Positions 9,336 to 18,061 are shown, numbered from the stretch's first letter. The stretch: DNA of 64,000 nucleotides from Flavobacterium seoulense (GCF_000695795.1 NZ_JNCA01000024.1:1-64000), one strand, 5' to 3'. Notes: generated from the letters alone by a model not told the origin. Numbers and translations: made by a program.

Positions 9336-9944
9336 TTAGAATTTGTATCCAACACCAAAGCTTGCAGCCGAAAATGGGTTAGCAATATTTCCATTTAAAT
9401 CAAAACCAAATTGCGAAACATTTTCTCCTCCATCAGGTTTAACTGATTGATAACTGATAATGTTTCTCAAAGCAAAATTTAAAACAATACGCTCAGTTAC
9501 AAAATAATTGATACCAAGACCAACACCTGCTCCAAAACCGTTTACTTTAGTGTCATTAATATCATCTTTAATAGTTGTAAAACCTACACCTGCATCAGCA
9601 TAAGTTTTAAATCTTTGGCCTAAGTCTAAGAAATAATAACGCCCAAAAACACCAGCATCAAACTCTGACTCTTTGTCTGTATCAATTCCAGCTACTTCTC
9701 TCTTGTCTGAAGTATAACCTAATTGAGCACCTACTGCAAATTTATCAGTTAAAAAATAAGCTACACTAGGAGTAATACTAAAAGTATTTGTTTTTTCTTC
9801 AGTATTTTTGTCATTTGTAGAACCGAAACCTAAGTTTCCTTCAACTAGAACATCTCCTTGAGAAAAACTAAAATCTTTAGCATCTTGTGCATTTGCAAAT
9901 GTAATTGCTAATAAAGCAACTACTGATAAAACAACTTTTTTCAT
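9336..9944 (-). CDS. Outer-membrane beta-barrel protein, OmpA/porin-like
   Basis: A 202-residue protein with a signal peptide (MKKVVLSVVALLAITFANAQ) and a predicted 8- to 10-stranded barrel ending in AASFGVGYKF. A minus-strand -7 element TATGTTTG lies 22-30 bp upstream of the start codon. Its neighbour (159 residues) has a very similar signal peptide but otherwise differs. No OmpA-like peptidoglycan-binding domain is present. Barrel fold is likely from the strand pattern; the specific function is unknown. Confidence 0.78.
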   Translation of the reverse strand: MKKVVLSVVALLAITFANAQDAKDFSFSQGDVLVEGNLGFGSTNDKNTEEKTNTFSITPSVAYFLTDKFAVGAQLGYTSDKREVAGIDTDKESEFDAGVFGRYYFLDLGQRFKTYADAGVGFTTIKDDINDTKVNGFGAGVGLGINYFVTERIVLNFALRNIISYQSVKPDGGENVSQFGFDLNGNIANPFSAASFGVGYKF

Positions 9945-10269
9945 AATATATTTTTTTTTTGAGTTGCAAACATACTATAGTTATGGTTAAAAAAAAAAAT
10001 CTCCGATTTAAAAAAAGGTCTGTTTTGAAGAAGTGATTTAATAGAGGATTTTATCAAGTTGTTTGTTTTCAAAATGTTAATAGCACGCTTAATCACTAAA
10101 TTTAGTGATTTATATTGTCTAGAAAAGCATGCTTAATTAACAGTAATTTACTTTCTTTTATTTTAGAAATGAAAAAAATGAAATAAAAATAAGTAATTAT
10201 ATAATATTTTTGTTTTAGCATAGTTATACCTTGCAGTCTCAAACTTTAAATAAATTAAAAGAGAATCTT
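9945..10269. other. Intergenic region between divergent barrel genes, with a 20-bp perfect palindrome
   Basis: No gene is seen. It holds a leftward -7 element (TATGTTTG read on the minus strand, 9967-9974), a perfect 20-bp palindrome (AATCACTAAATTTAGTGATT, 10091-10110), two related copies of GC(A/T)(C/T)GCTTAAT at about 10083 and 10127, and a rightward -7 match TATTTTTG at 10205-10212 for the next gene. Both divergent genes could be controlled from here. Confidence 0.6.
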
Positions 10270-10821
10270 ATGAAAAAATCAATTTTAGCTGTCATCATGT
10301 TTTTTAGCATAGCAACAGCACTACAAGCACAGTCTATTCGTTTTGGTGTTAAAGGTGGGGTGAATTTTGCCAACCAATATGGAGATGGTTTTCCTGATGT
10401 TGACAAAGAAGGAATCACTAGTTATCATGCTGGTTTAGTTTCTGAAATTAAATTAATGGATCGTTTTGCTATTCAGCCTGAGCTATTATATTCTACGCAA
10501 GGAGCTACTTATAAAAATGCAGTTGAAGAATTTAAAAATGAATTAGGCTATTTATCTATTCCGGTATTAGCTAAAATTTATCTAAGTGAAAGTGTAAGTT
10601 TAGAATTAGGTCCTCAAGCTTCATTCTTATTAAACGAAAGAAATGATTTTGACGTTGAAGACGCAAAAACTTTTGAGTTTGCTGTAGTTGGCGGTCTAGG
10701 ACTTAACATCACTAAAAATTTATTTGTACAGGCGCGTTACGGTCTTGGACTAACAGAAGCATCTAAAGAAGCTGATATTAAAAATTCAACATTCCAGTTA
10801 TCTGCTGGTATCATGTTCTAA
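10270..10821 (+). CDS. Porin-family outer-membrane barrel protein
   Basis: A porin-family (outer-membrane beta-barrel) protein of 183 residues. The start is placed at 10270, where a standard signal peptide begins (MKKSILAVIMFFSIATALQAQ); an upstream in-frame ATG at 10231 would add 13 polar residues before it. After the signal comes IRFGVKGGVNFANQYG, typical of this Bacteroidota family, then strands with FAIQPELLYS and a final QLSAGIMF. It is single-gene and followed by a good terminator. It is commonly annotated PorT-like, but I see no evidence that it is the gliding/T9SS protein PorT itself. Confidence 0.8.
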   Translation: MKKSILAVIMFFSIATALQAQSIRFGVKGGVNFANQYGDGFPDVDKEGITSYHAGLVSEIKLMDRFAIQPELLYSTQGATYKNAVEEFKNELGYLSIPVLAKIYLSESVSLELGPQASFLLNERNDFDVEDAKTFEFAVVGGLGLNITKNLFVQARYGLGLTEASKEADIKNSTFQLSAGIMF

Positions 10822-10842
10822 AAAAACTTAGAAAATATAATT

Positions 10843-10878
10843 AAAACCGTTCTTCTTTAAGAGCGGTTTTTTTTTATT
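10843..10878 (+). terminator. Terminator after the porin-family gene
   Basis: AAAACCGTTCTT (10843-10854) pairs with AAGAGCGGTTTT (10859-10870) with one wobble, followed by a long T-run. Confidence 0.85.
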
Positions 10879-10896
10879 TTTACAAAAAGTTATAAA

Positions 10897-11310
10897 ATGA
10901 AAATAAGCATTATAAACGGCCCCAACCTAAACCTTTTAGGAAAGAGAGAACCTGAAATTTACGGAAGTTTAACTTTCGAAGAATATTTTGAAGACATTAA
11001 GAAAAAATTCCCATCTATCGAATTTACTTACTATCAAAGCAATATTGAAGGCGAATTAATTGATAAAATACAGGAATTTGGCTTTTCTTATGATGGAATT
11101 ATCCTGAATGCGGGTGCTTATACACATACTTCTGTAGGTATTGGCGATGCTGTAAAAGGAATCACAACTCCGGTTGTCGAAGTACATATTTCGAATACTT
11201 TTTCAAGAGAAAGTTTTAGGCATCAGTCATATATTTCTGGAAATGCTAAAGGTGTGGTTTTAGGTTTTGGTCTAAAAAGCTATGATTTGGCGATACAATC
11301 ATTTTTGTAA
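10897..11310 (+). CDS. aroQ: Type II 3-dehydroquinate dehydratase
   Basis: Catalyses dehydration of 3-dehydroquinate to 3-dehydroshikimate in the shikimate pathway to aromatic amino acids, as a cytosolic dodecamer in known homologues. The 137 residues carry the family signatures: INGPNLNLLGKREPEIYG at the N-terminus with the catalytic Tyr, the NAGAYTHTSVGI segment, and VHISNTFSRESFRH with the catalytic His. It stands alone; an AT-only inverted repeat (11330-11354) follows and may end its transcript. Confidence 0.95.
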   Translation: MKISIINGPNLNLLGKREPEIYGSLTFEEYFEDIKKKFPSIEFTYYQSNIEGELIDKIQEFGFSYDGIILNAGAYTHTSVGIGDAVKGITTPVVEVHISNTFSRESFRHQSYISGNAKGVVLGFGLKSYDLAIQSFL

Positions 11311-11329
11311 TTGAAAAAAAATACCTATC

Positions 11330-11465
11330 ATTTTATTAATTAGATTAATAAAATATTTAATCGTTACACAGAGATTCGCAAAGTTAACGCAGAGATAAAC
11401 AAAGATTTAAATTACTTTGTGTATATCTCTGTGTGATTTTTCTCTGTGAATCTTTGCGAAATCTT
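11330..11465. repeat. AT inverted repeat plus CACAGAG/CAAAG extragenic repeat element
   Basis: First a perfect inverted repeat, ATTTTATTAAT (11330-11340) with ATTAATAAAAT (11344-11354), spacer TAG. Then about 100 bp built from recurring modules: CACAGAGATTCGCAAAG (11368-11384), CGCAGAGATAAACAAAG (about 11389-11405), and the inverted forms CTTTGTGTATATCTCTGTG and TCTCTGTGAATCTTTGCG up to 11459. The inner pair folds into a long hairpin. The modular, non-coding, palindromic layout is that of an interspersed extragenic repeat. Confidence 0.7.
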
Positions 11466-11475
11466 TAATGAGCTA

Positions 11476-12348
11476 TTATTCATCATCTGGTTCAATATGA
11501 ATTAAAACATGTCCTAATTCCGGGATTTCTTTTCGTAAAGTATCTTTTAATATATGTGCTAATCTATGTCCTGCCTTGACTGAGATTTCGGCATTTACAA
11601 CAGCATGTAAATCAACATGATATTTCATTCCTGATTTTCTTATAAAACATTTTTCAGTATCAATAATTCCATCGACTTTTAAAGCAACTTCTCTAATATG
11701 TTCGATTATATCATCATAAAGATGTTCGTCCATAATTTCGCCCAAAGCAGGTCTGAAAATTAAATAACTATTATAAAATATAAAACAGGAAGCAAAAAGC
11801 GCTGCCCAATCATCGGCAGATTCATAACCTTTTCCGAGAACTAATGCAATAGTTATTCCAACAAACGCCGCTACCGAAGTAATAGCATCACTGCGATGGT
11901 GCCATGCATCTGCTTTTAGTGAAGTACTGTTGGTTTCAATACTTCTTTTCATGACTAACTGAAAAGAATATTCTTTCCAAATAATTATTGCTCCAAGAAT
12001 AATCAATGTCCATGATTTAGGCAAATCATGTGGCGTTTGGATATTCATAATACTTTCATAAGCAATAATTGTTGCCGAAGTCATCAAAAATCCAACAACT
12101 AAGAAAGTAATTAAAGGTTCAGCACGGCCGTGTCCATAAGGATGATTTTCATCAGCAGGACGGTTTGAGTATTTGATTCCAAATAATACTAAAAAGGAAG
12201 AAAAAATATCTGTAGTAGATTCAATCGCATCAGCAATTAAGGCATAAGAATTGCCAAAAAAACCCGCTAAGCCTTTAATTAAGGCTAAGCAGGTATTTCC
12301 TATGATACTAAAGTAAGTTGCCGATATGGCTTGTTGTTCTTTACTCAT
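11476..12348 (-). CDS. Cation diffusion facilitator family metal exporter
   Basis: A CDF-family inner-membrane transporter, which exchanges protons for divalent cations (Zn, Mn, Co, Fe or Cd). The 290 residues give about six membrane segments and a C-terminal cytoplasmic domain. Metal-site residues appear in helix 2 (ALIADAIESTTD) and helix 5 (DAWHHRSDA), with the family loop HPYGHGRAE. The HHxxD form of helix 5 is the more Fe/Mn/Co-like variant, but metal choice cannot be settled here. It starts 8 bp upstream of the 3' side of the repeat spacer and sits 8 bp after murA, likely in the same transcript. Confidence 0.88.
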   Translation of the reverse strand: MSKEQQAISATYFSIIGNTCLALIKGLAGFFGNSYALIADAIESTTDIFSSFLVLFGIKYSNRPADENHPYGHGRAEPLITFLVVGFLMTSATIIAYESIMNIQTPHDLPKSWTLIILGAIIIWKEYSFQLVMKRSIETNSTSLKADAWHHRSDAITSVAAFVGITIALVLGKGYESADDWAALFASCFIFYNSYLIFRPALGEIMDEHLYDDIIEHIREVALKVDGIIDTEKCFIRKSGMKYHVDLHAVVNAEISVKAGHRLAHILKDTLRKEIPELGHVLIHIEPDDE

Positions 12349-12356
12349 GTGTTTTT

Positions 12357-13673
12357 TTAATCAACACGAACGATTTTAGCTCCAATAGCTCTCAATCTTT
12401 CGTCAATACGTTCATATCCACGATCAATTTGCTCGATATTTTGAATCGTACTGGTTCCTTTTGCAGAAAGCGCAGCAATCAATAAAGAGATTCCCGCACG
12501 AATATCTGGCGAAGACATCGTAGTTGCTTTTAAAATAGATTCGAAATTATGTCCCATAACCACAGCTCTGTGCGGATCACATAACATAATTTTAGCTCCC
12601 ATATCAATCAATTTATCCACGAAGAATAAACGGCTTTCAAACATCTTTTGGTGAATTAAAACATCTCCTTTTGCCTGAGTTGCTACCACTAAAACGATAC
12701 TCAATAAATCAGGAGTAAATCCTGGCCAAGGTGCATCGGCAATAGTTAAAATAGAACCATCGATATCTGTTTTTACTTCGTAACCATCAACGTGAGCAGG
12801 AATGTAAATATCATCATTACGTTTTTCGATTGTAATTCCTAATTTTCTAAAAGTATTTGGAATCAAACCTAAATTCTCCCAGCTAACATTCTTGATTGTG
12901 ATTTCACTTTTTGTCATAGCAGCAAGACCAATCCAAGAACCTATTTCGATCATATCAGGAAGAATTCTATGTTCGCAGCCTCCTAATTCCTTAACTCCTT
13001 CAATAGTCAATAAGTTAGAACCTACGCCCGTAATTTTAGCTCCCATAGAGTTTAACATTTTACAAAGTTGCTGCAAATAAGGTTCGCAAGCCGCATTGTA
13101 AACTGTAGTTACTCCTTTTGCTAAAACGGCTGCCATAACAATATTAGCAGTTCCGGTTACAGATGCTTCATCAAGCAGCATATCTGTTCCTTGTAAGCCT
13201 TCTTTAGGAGATTCTACTCCGTAAAAATGATCTTCTCTATTGTATCTGAATTTTGCTCCAAGGTTAATAAAACCTTCAAAGTGAGTGTCTAATCTTCTTC
13301 TTCCAATTTTATCTCCACCCGGTTTTGGGATATATCCTTTTCCAAAACGAGCCAAAAGTGGTCCAACAATCATAATAGAACCTCTTAAAGCGCCACCTTC
13401 TTTTTTGAAAGCTTCAGTTTCTAAGTAGCCTACGTTTACTTCATCTGCCTGAAAAGTAATAGAACCAGGTCCGTTACGCTGAATTTTTACACCTAAGTTT
13501 CCTAAAAGTGTAATCAATTTGTTGATATCAATAATATCGGGAATATTGTTGATTGTTACTTTTTCAGAAGTTAAAAGTACGGCACATAAAATTTGTAATG
13601 CCTCATTTTTTGCACCTTGTGGAGTTATTTCTCCTTTTAAACGGATTCCTCCTTCAATTTTAAAAATTCCCAT
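12357..13673 (-). CDS. murA: UDP-N-acetylglucosamine 1-carboxyvinyltransferase
   Basis: Transfers enolpyruvate from PEP to UDP-GlcNAc, the first committed step of peptidoglycan synthesis, in the cytosol. The 438 residues span the whole two-domain EPSP-synthase fold, starting with the usual IEGGIRLKGEITPQGAKNEAL. The active-site loop reads KPGGDKIGRRRLD: the position that is Cys115 in E. coli is Asp121 here. Asp at this site is known from other bacteria to keep activity but prevent fosfomycin alkylation, so intrinsic fosfomycin resistance is predicted. It follows the DUF493-DUF4290 genes after a repeat spacer and precedes the CDF gene. Confidence 0.95.
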   Translation of the reverse strand: MGIFKIEGGIRLKGEITPQGAKNEALQILCAVLLTSEKVTINNIPDIIDINKLITLLGNLGVKIQRNGPGSITFQADEVNVGYLETEAFKKEGGALRGSIMIVGPLLARFGKGYIPKPGGDKIGRRRLDTHFEGFINLGAKFRYNREDHFYGVESPKEGLQGTDMLLDEASVTGTANIVMAAVLAKGVTTVYNAACEPYLQQLCKMLNSMGAKITGVGSNLLTIEGVKELGGCEHRILPDMIEIGSWIGLAAMTKSEITIKNVSWENLGLIPNTFRKLGITIEKRNDDIYIPAHVDGYEVKTDIDGSILTIADAPWPGFTPDLLSIVLVVATQAKGDVLIHQKMFESRLFFVDKLIDMGAKIMLCDPHRAVVMGHNFESILKATTMSSPDIRAGISLLIAALSAKGTSTIQNIEQIDRGYERIDERLRAIGAKIVRVD

Positions 13674-13683
13674 ATTCTTTGTT

Positions 13684-13762
13684 TAGAGTTTCTGAGTTTC
13701 TGAGATTCTGAGTTTCTAATTTTTTCGAAAAAAGACTTAGAAACTTAGCTGCTTAGCAACTT
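13684..13762. repeat. Octamer-repeat palindromic spacer
   Basis: The 92-bp gap between murA and DUF4290 has a left half with an 8-base period on TCTGAGTT (13690-13717) and a right half with the inverted theme ACTTAG(A/C)A (13735-13762), around the perfect centre TTTTTTCGAAAAAA. The halves can pair into an imperfect hairpin. It looks like an interspersed extragenic palindromic repeat. Confidence 0.7.
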
Positions 13763-13765
13763 TAT

Positions 13766-14491
13766 TTATTGATTTTTTTGATTATTGTTTTTTTGAAAAG
13801 TCTTTTTTCCCTGACCTTTATTGTTTTTATTGTTTTGAATTTTAGGCTGACCAGCTGGAGAAATCTTGTTAGACATTCTCTTATTGGTACGCAATAAATC
13901 GGTTGTGTTAATAAGTTCTTCTGTGCTTTGCAGTAAATTTAATTTACCATCTGATAATTCGTAAAGATGTTCGAAAATAACATCATCTTTTACAGTGTCT
14001 TTATTCCAGCTCAGGTAAGATTTTTTCATGTGATTAGCAATTACCTTTACTAATGCATTTTTCATTTCGCCTTCTTCCCATTTGTTAGCAACGTCAATCA
14101 TATATTTGATATTGTTACCATAATAGCGGTATTTAGGGAAATTTTGCGGATATTTTAAAACATCTGGTTTTAACTGTAAAACTTCTCTCGAAGGAATTGG
14201 GTAAGGAGAATTTACATTTAATTTGAAATCAGACATTATAAACAATTGATCCCATAATTTATGCTGAAAATCAGGTACATCTCTTAAATGCGGATTCAAA
14301 CTTCCCATTACCTGAATAATGTATTTAGCGGCTTTGTTTCTTACCTCGTCATCCTTAATTTCTGTTGCCTGATCGATTAATTTTTGCAAATGACGTCCGT
14401 ATTCAGGAATAATCAAATGCGATCTTTCGGCATTATATTCTAAGTGATGTACTACATCATTCGCATTTTCTTTAATATATTTCTGATTCAT
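13766..14491 (-). CDS. DUF4290 family protein
   Basis: A soluble, mainly helical protein of 241 residues, of the Bacteroidota-specific DUF4290 family; function unknown. I start at 14491 (MNQKYIKENANDVVHHLEYN), the family start. The frame is open to 14662, but that extension lies inside the DUF493 gene and is low-complexity. The last 35 residues are basic and Asn/Lys/Gln-rich, suggesting a disordered, possibly nucleic-acid-contacting tail. It sits between DUF493 and murA, a linkage often kept in flavobacteria. Confidence 0.85.
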   Translation of the reverse strand: MNQKYIKENANDVVHHLEYNAERSHLIIPEYGRHLQKLIDQATEIKDDEVRNKAAKYIIQVMGSLNPHLRDVPDFQHKLWDQLFIMSDFKLNVNSPYPIPSREVLQLKPDVLKYPQNFPKYRYYGNNIKYMIDVANKWEEGEMKNALVKVIANHMKKSYLSWNKDTVKDDVIFEHLYELSDGKLNLLQSTEELINTTDLLRTNKRMSNKISPAGQPKIQNNKNNKGQGKKTFQKNNNQKNQ

Positions 14492-14525
14492 AGTTGATTT
14501 TTTTTGACGCTTTAGTAAGCAAAAA

Positions 14526-14810
14526 TTATAGGGAAATAATTCCTTCGATAGTAGAAACTTCGATGTATTTATCAATAATTGCCTGTGGATTTTCCATTTG
14601 AACATCAACAGAAACACTGGTAAACTTACCAGTTTTAGATTGGTTAGTTTTAATAACTGCACCCAGACAATTAAAAGCCTGCTCTACCTGTTTTATTTTT
14701 TCATTATCTGTAGGTACAATAAATTTAAACAAATATATCGCTGGCCAGGTATTGCTTTTTTCTAATTCGCCTTTTAATCTATCGAAAAATTCTTCAGTTT
14801 TCTTATCCAT
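14526..14810 (-). CDS. DUF493 family protein (YbeD-like)
   Basis: A 94-residue protein matching the DUF493/YbeD family, a small ferredoxin-like fold resembling ACT-type regulatory domains. The core strand WPAIYLFKFIVP and the end motif DVQMENPQAIIDKYIEVSTIEGIISL are diagnostic. In E. coli ybeD is near lipB, but here it is the first gene of a DUF493-DUF4290-murA row. A regulatory role is assumed from fold only. Confidence 0.82.
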   Translation of the reverse strand: MDKKTEEFFDRLKGELEKSNTWPAIYLFKFIVPTDNEKIKQVEQAFNCLGAVIKTNQSKTGKFTSVSVDVQMENPQAIIDKYIEVSTIEGIISL

Positions 14811-14934
14811 TTTGTCTGTAAAAATAAAAGCAAATATACGTTTTCAATTCTAAAATACGTATTCTCTAATTGTGAATTTTAGTAAAATCATTATTTTGAT
14901 TCGCTGTATTTTTCAAAATCTAAATTAGATTGAG

Positions 14935-15039
14935 TAAGTTTGTTTTAAATACTCCTTTTTTCGAACAAAAAAGAACTCTATTTACATTAAAAACAGTCGT
15001 TTTCATTGTGTAAAAACGACTTAATTTTTTCAATATTGC
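14935..15039 (+). promoter_or_regulatory. recQ leader with intrinsic-terminator-like hairpin
   Basis: A -7 match TAAGTTTG (14935-14942) is followed about 50 bp later by the hairpin AGTCGTTTT (14995-15003) / AAAACGACT (15013-15021) and TAATTTTTT, ending 12 bp before the recQ start. The order promoter, hairpin, T-run, gene suggests attenuation or a short leader RNA; no clear -33 element is seen. Confidence 0.4.
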
Positions 15040-16935
15040 ATGTCTGAAGCTTTACAAATTCTAAAAAAATACTGGAACCACGACAGTTTTAGATTACCAC
15101 AGGAAGAAATTATCAACGCAGTTTTAGAAGGTCATGATACTTTTGCGCTGATGCCTACAGGTGGCGGAAAATCTGTTTGTTTCCAAATTCCTGCATTGAT
15201 GCAAAAAGGAATTTGTCTGGTTATTTCACCTCTAATTGCTTTAATGAAAGATCAGGTAGCAAATTTACAAAAGCGTAATATCAAAGCCATCGCCCTTACT
15301 GGCGGAATAAAATCAGATGAATTAATTGATTTATTAGACAATTGCCAATTTGGGAATTACAAATTCCTGTATTTATCTCCTGAGCGCTTACAATCGGACT
15401 GGATTTTAGAACGAATAAAAAATCTTCCAATCAACTTAATTGCCATAGATGAAGCACATTGTGTTTCGCAATGGGGACATGATTTTCGTTCTGCTTATTT
15501 GAAAATTTCGAATCTAAAAACGCATTTTCCTAAAGTTCCTTTTCTGGCACTGACTGCAACTGCGACTCCGAGAGTTAAAGAAGATATTATTACGCAATTA
15601 GGTCTTGAAAATCCTCAGTCTTTCGAGAAATCTTTCGAAAGAAAAAATATTGCCTATATGGTTTTTGAAATTGAGGACAAACTTTTTAGAATCAAACAAA
15701 TTCTTAGTAAAAACAGACAACCTTCTATTATATATGTAAGAAATAGAAAATCCTGCATTGATATTGCTGCTCAATTGAATTCCTTGGGATTTAAAGCTAC
15801 TTTTTATCACGGCGGATTAGCGACAAAAGATAAAAACAAAAATATGCAGCTCTGGATGGACGAAGAAGTTCAGGTTATGGTTGCTACCAATGCTTTTGGG
15901 ATGGGAATCGATAAGGCCAATGTGAAAACGGTAATTCATACGCAATTGCCTGAAAATTTAGAAAATTATTATCAGGAAGCAGGAAGAGCGGGAAGAAATG
16001 AAGAAAAAGCATTTGCTCTTTTGCTCACAAGCCCTTCGGATGTTGCTCAAACCGAAAATCAGTTTATTTATGTTTTGCCTGATAAAAAGTTTTTGCAGGA
16101 AGTTTTTATTAAAATGTGTACTTATTTTCAAATTGCGTATGGTGAAGGAATTAATGAAAAATTTTCGTTTAACTTAAATCAGTTTTGCATTCGCTATAAA
16201 TTTCCTGTTTTAAAGACCTACAATGCTATTCAGTTTTTAGACCGACAAGGAATTATTAGTTTGTCTCAGGAATTCTCAGAAAAAATAAGCATTCAGTTTA
16301 TTATTCCTTCGAAAGAAGTAATTCGTTACACTAGCCTGAATCCTAATGACGAAGAAATTATTCTTGCTATTTTACGAACTTATCCCGGAGTTTATGATAT
16401 TCAGACGAATTTTAATCTTTCATTAATTGCTAAAAAATCAAAACATACAGAAATCGAAGTTTTAAATGTTTTAGAAAAATTAAAAGAAAAAAACATCATT
16501 GATTATCATTCGAAAAATAATGACACGACATTAATTTTTAACGAAATTCGTGAAGATAATAGAACTATTAGTAGAGTTGCAAAATATCTTGAAAATCAAA
16601 ACCAGCTTAAAAAAGAACAATTTGAAGCTGTTTTACATTATATCAAGAATGATAAAAGATGTAAAAGTCAATTGATTTTGGAGTATTTTGGAGAAACTAA
16701 AACATCTAATTGCGGAATTTGCTCTTATTGTGTTCAGCAGAAAACTAAAAAAGAAAACAGTATTTCTGTTTCAGAAAAAATACTCGATTTATTAAAAACA
16801 ACCGATTTAAGTTCGAGAGAAATTCAAATGGAGCTTAATAATCCTTCGAACGATGTTATCTTTGCGCTTCAGGAGTTATTAGAAAACGAATATATTCTGA
16901 TAAAATCGAACAATAAATATAGCTTAAACAAATAA
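15040..16935 (+). CDS. RecQ-family ATP-dependent DNA helicase
   Basis: A 3'-5' superfamily 2 DNA helicase for repair and recombination. Motif I is MPTGGGKSVCF, motif II DEAH, motif III ALTATATPR, motif VI QEAGRAGR, followed by the RecQ zinc domain (C at KRCKSQ, then NCGICSYC) and a winged-helix region. The 631 residues end after a short helical tail: there is no HRDC domain, as in the shorter of the RecQ types found in Bacteroidota. It overlaps the next gene, fmt, by one base (TAATGG), implying coupled translation. Confidence 0.92.
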   Translation: MSEALQILKKYWNHDSFRLPQEEIINAVLEGHDTFALMPTGGGKSVCFQIPALMQKGICLVISPLIALMKDQVANLQKRNIKAIALTGGIKSDELIDLLDNCQFGNYKFLYLSPERLQSDWILERIKNLPINLIAIDEAHCVSQWGHDFRSAYLKISNLKTHFPKVPFLALTATATPRVKEDIITQLGLENPQSFEKSFERKNIAYMVFEIEDKLFRIKQILSKNRQPSIIYVRNRKSCIDIAAQLNSLGFKATFYHGGLATKDKNKNMQLWMDEEVQVMVATNAFGMGIDKANVKTVIHTQLPENLENYYQEAGRAGRNEEKAFALLLTSPSDVAQTENQFIYVLPDKKFLQEVFIKMCTYFQIAYGEGINEKFSFNLNQFCIRYKFPVLKTYNAIQFLDRQGIISLSQEFSEKISIQFIIPSKEVIRYTSLNPNDEEIILAILRTYPGVYDIQTNFNLSLIAKKSKHTEIEVLNVLEKLKEKNIIDYHSKNNDTTLIFNEIREDNRTISRVAKYLENQNQLKKEQFEAVLHYIKNDKRCKSQLILEYFGETKTSNCGICSYCVQQKTKKENSISVSEKILDLLKTTDLSSREIQMELNNPSNDVIFALQELLENEYILIKSNNKYSLNK

Positions 16936-17882
16936 TGGAAAAATTACGAATCGTATTTATGGGAACTCCAGACTTTGCTGTTGGAATCCTTGATACCATA
17001 TTAAAAAACGAATATAATGTAGTAGGAGTAATAACTGCTGCCGATAAACCTGCGGGTCGCGGACAAAAAATAAAATATTCGGCTGTAAAAGAATATGCTT
17101 TGGCTAATAATTTGCATTTATTACAGCCTGCCAACTTAAAAGACGAATCGTTTCTTGACGAATTAAAAGCCTTGAATGCTAATTTACAAATTGTAGTAGC
17201 TTTTAGAATGTTACCAAAAGTAGTTTGGGAAATGCCAAGTTTAGGAACATTTAATCTTCATGCTTCATTGTTGCCAAATTATCGTGGAGCTGCACCAATT
17301 AACTGGGCAATTATTAACGGAGAAACAAAAACGGGAGTTACTACTTTCTTCATTGATGACAAAATTGATACTGGTGCGATGATTTTGAGTTCAGAAACTG
17401 AAATTGATCCTGATGAAAATGCAGGACAACTTCATGATCGTTTAATGAATTTAGGAAGTACTACTGTTGTTGAAACTTTATCTTTAATCGAAAAAGGAAA
17501 AGTTAATACAACTATTCAAACTGAAAGCGCCGATATTAAAACTGCTTACAAACTCAATAAAGAAAATTGTAAAATAGACTGGACAAAATCAGCTTCTGAA
17601 ATTCATAATCTTATTAGAGGCTTAAGTCCGTATCCGGCTTCCTGGTGTTTTTTTAAAGATAAAGAGCAAGAATGGAATGTTAAAATTTATGAATCTAAAA
17701 TAATTTCAGAAAATCACAGTTATACTATTGGAACTATTGTTAGTTCTAAGAAAGAATTAAAAATTGCAGTAAAAGATGGTTTCATACAAGTATTGAATTT
17801 GCAATTTCCTGGGAAAAAGAAAATGAAAACTGCTGAACTACTCAACGGTATTTCTTTTTCTGAAGAAGCAAAAGCGGTCTAA
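16935..17882 (+). CDS. fmt: Methionyl-tRNA formyltransferase
   Basis: Formylates initiator Met-tRNA using 10-formyl-tetrahydrofolate, needed for normal translation start. The 315 residues start with the family pattern RIVFMGTPDFAVGILD, contain the catalytic loop NLHASLLPNYRGAAPINWAI, and end with the C-terminal tRNA-binding OB-like domain (LIRGLSPYPASWCFF). Its start codon overlaps the recQ stop. Confidence 0.95.
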   Translation: MEKLRIVFMGTPDFAVGILDTILKNEYNVVGVITAADKPAGRGQKIKYSAVKEYALANNLHLLQPANLKDESFLDELKALNANLQIVVAFRMLPKVVWEMPSLGTFNLHASLLPNYRGAAPINWAIINGETKTGVTTFFIDDKIDTGAMILSSETEIDPDENAGQLHDRLMNLGSTTVVETLSLIEKGKVNTTIQTESADIKTAYKLNKENCKIDWTKSASEIHNLIRGLSPYPASWCFFKDKEQEWNVKIYESKIISENHSYTIGTIVSSKKELKIAVKDGFIQVLNLQFPGKKKMKTAELLNGISFSEEAKAV

Positions 17883-17988
17883 ACCCAATAAATATGGGAT
17901 ATGAAGCCTGAAAACAGCTAAAAAGGTGTTGCGTTATGAACAAAAAACAAAAGTTATTAACAAAATATCGTAAAAATAACAAAAACGC

Positions 17989-18018
17989 TTGCAAGGTCTG
18001 TATTTACTGCTAAATTTG
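17989..18018 (+). promoter_or_regulatory. Flavobacterial consensus promoter for the HU gene
   Basis: TTG at 17989-17991, exactly 19 bases, TAAATTTG at 18011-18018: a full match to the Bacteroidota vegetative consensus. The start codon is 44 bp downstream, so the 5' UTR is short. Confidence 0.85.
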
Positions 18019-18061
18019 TGTAGGACAATAATTTTTAACCAACAATTAATAACTATTTATT

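Noticed and set aside
11330..11465. CRISPR array
   Set aside because: Modules are few, palindromic and unevenly spaced, with no equal-length spacers and no cas gene in the window.
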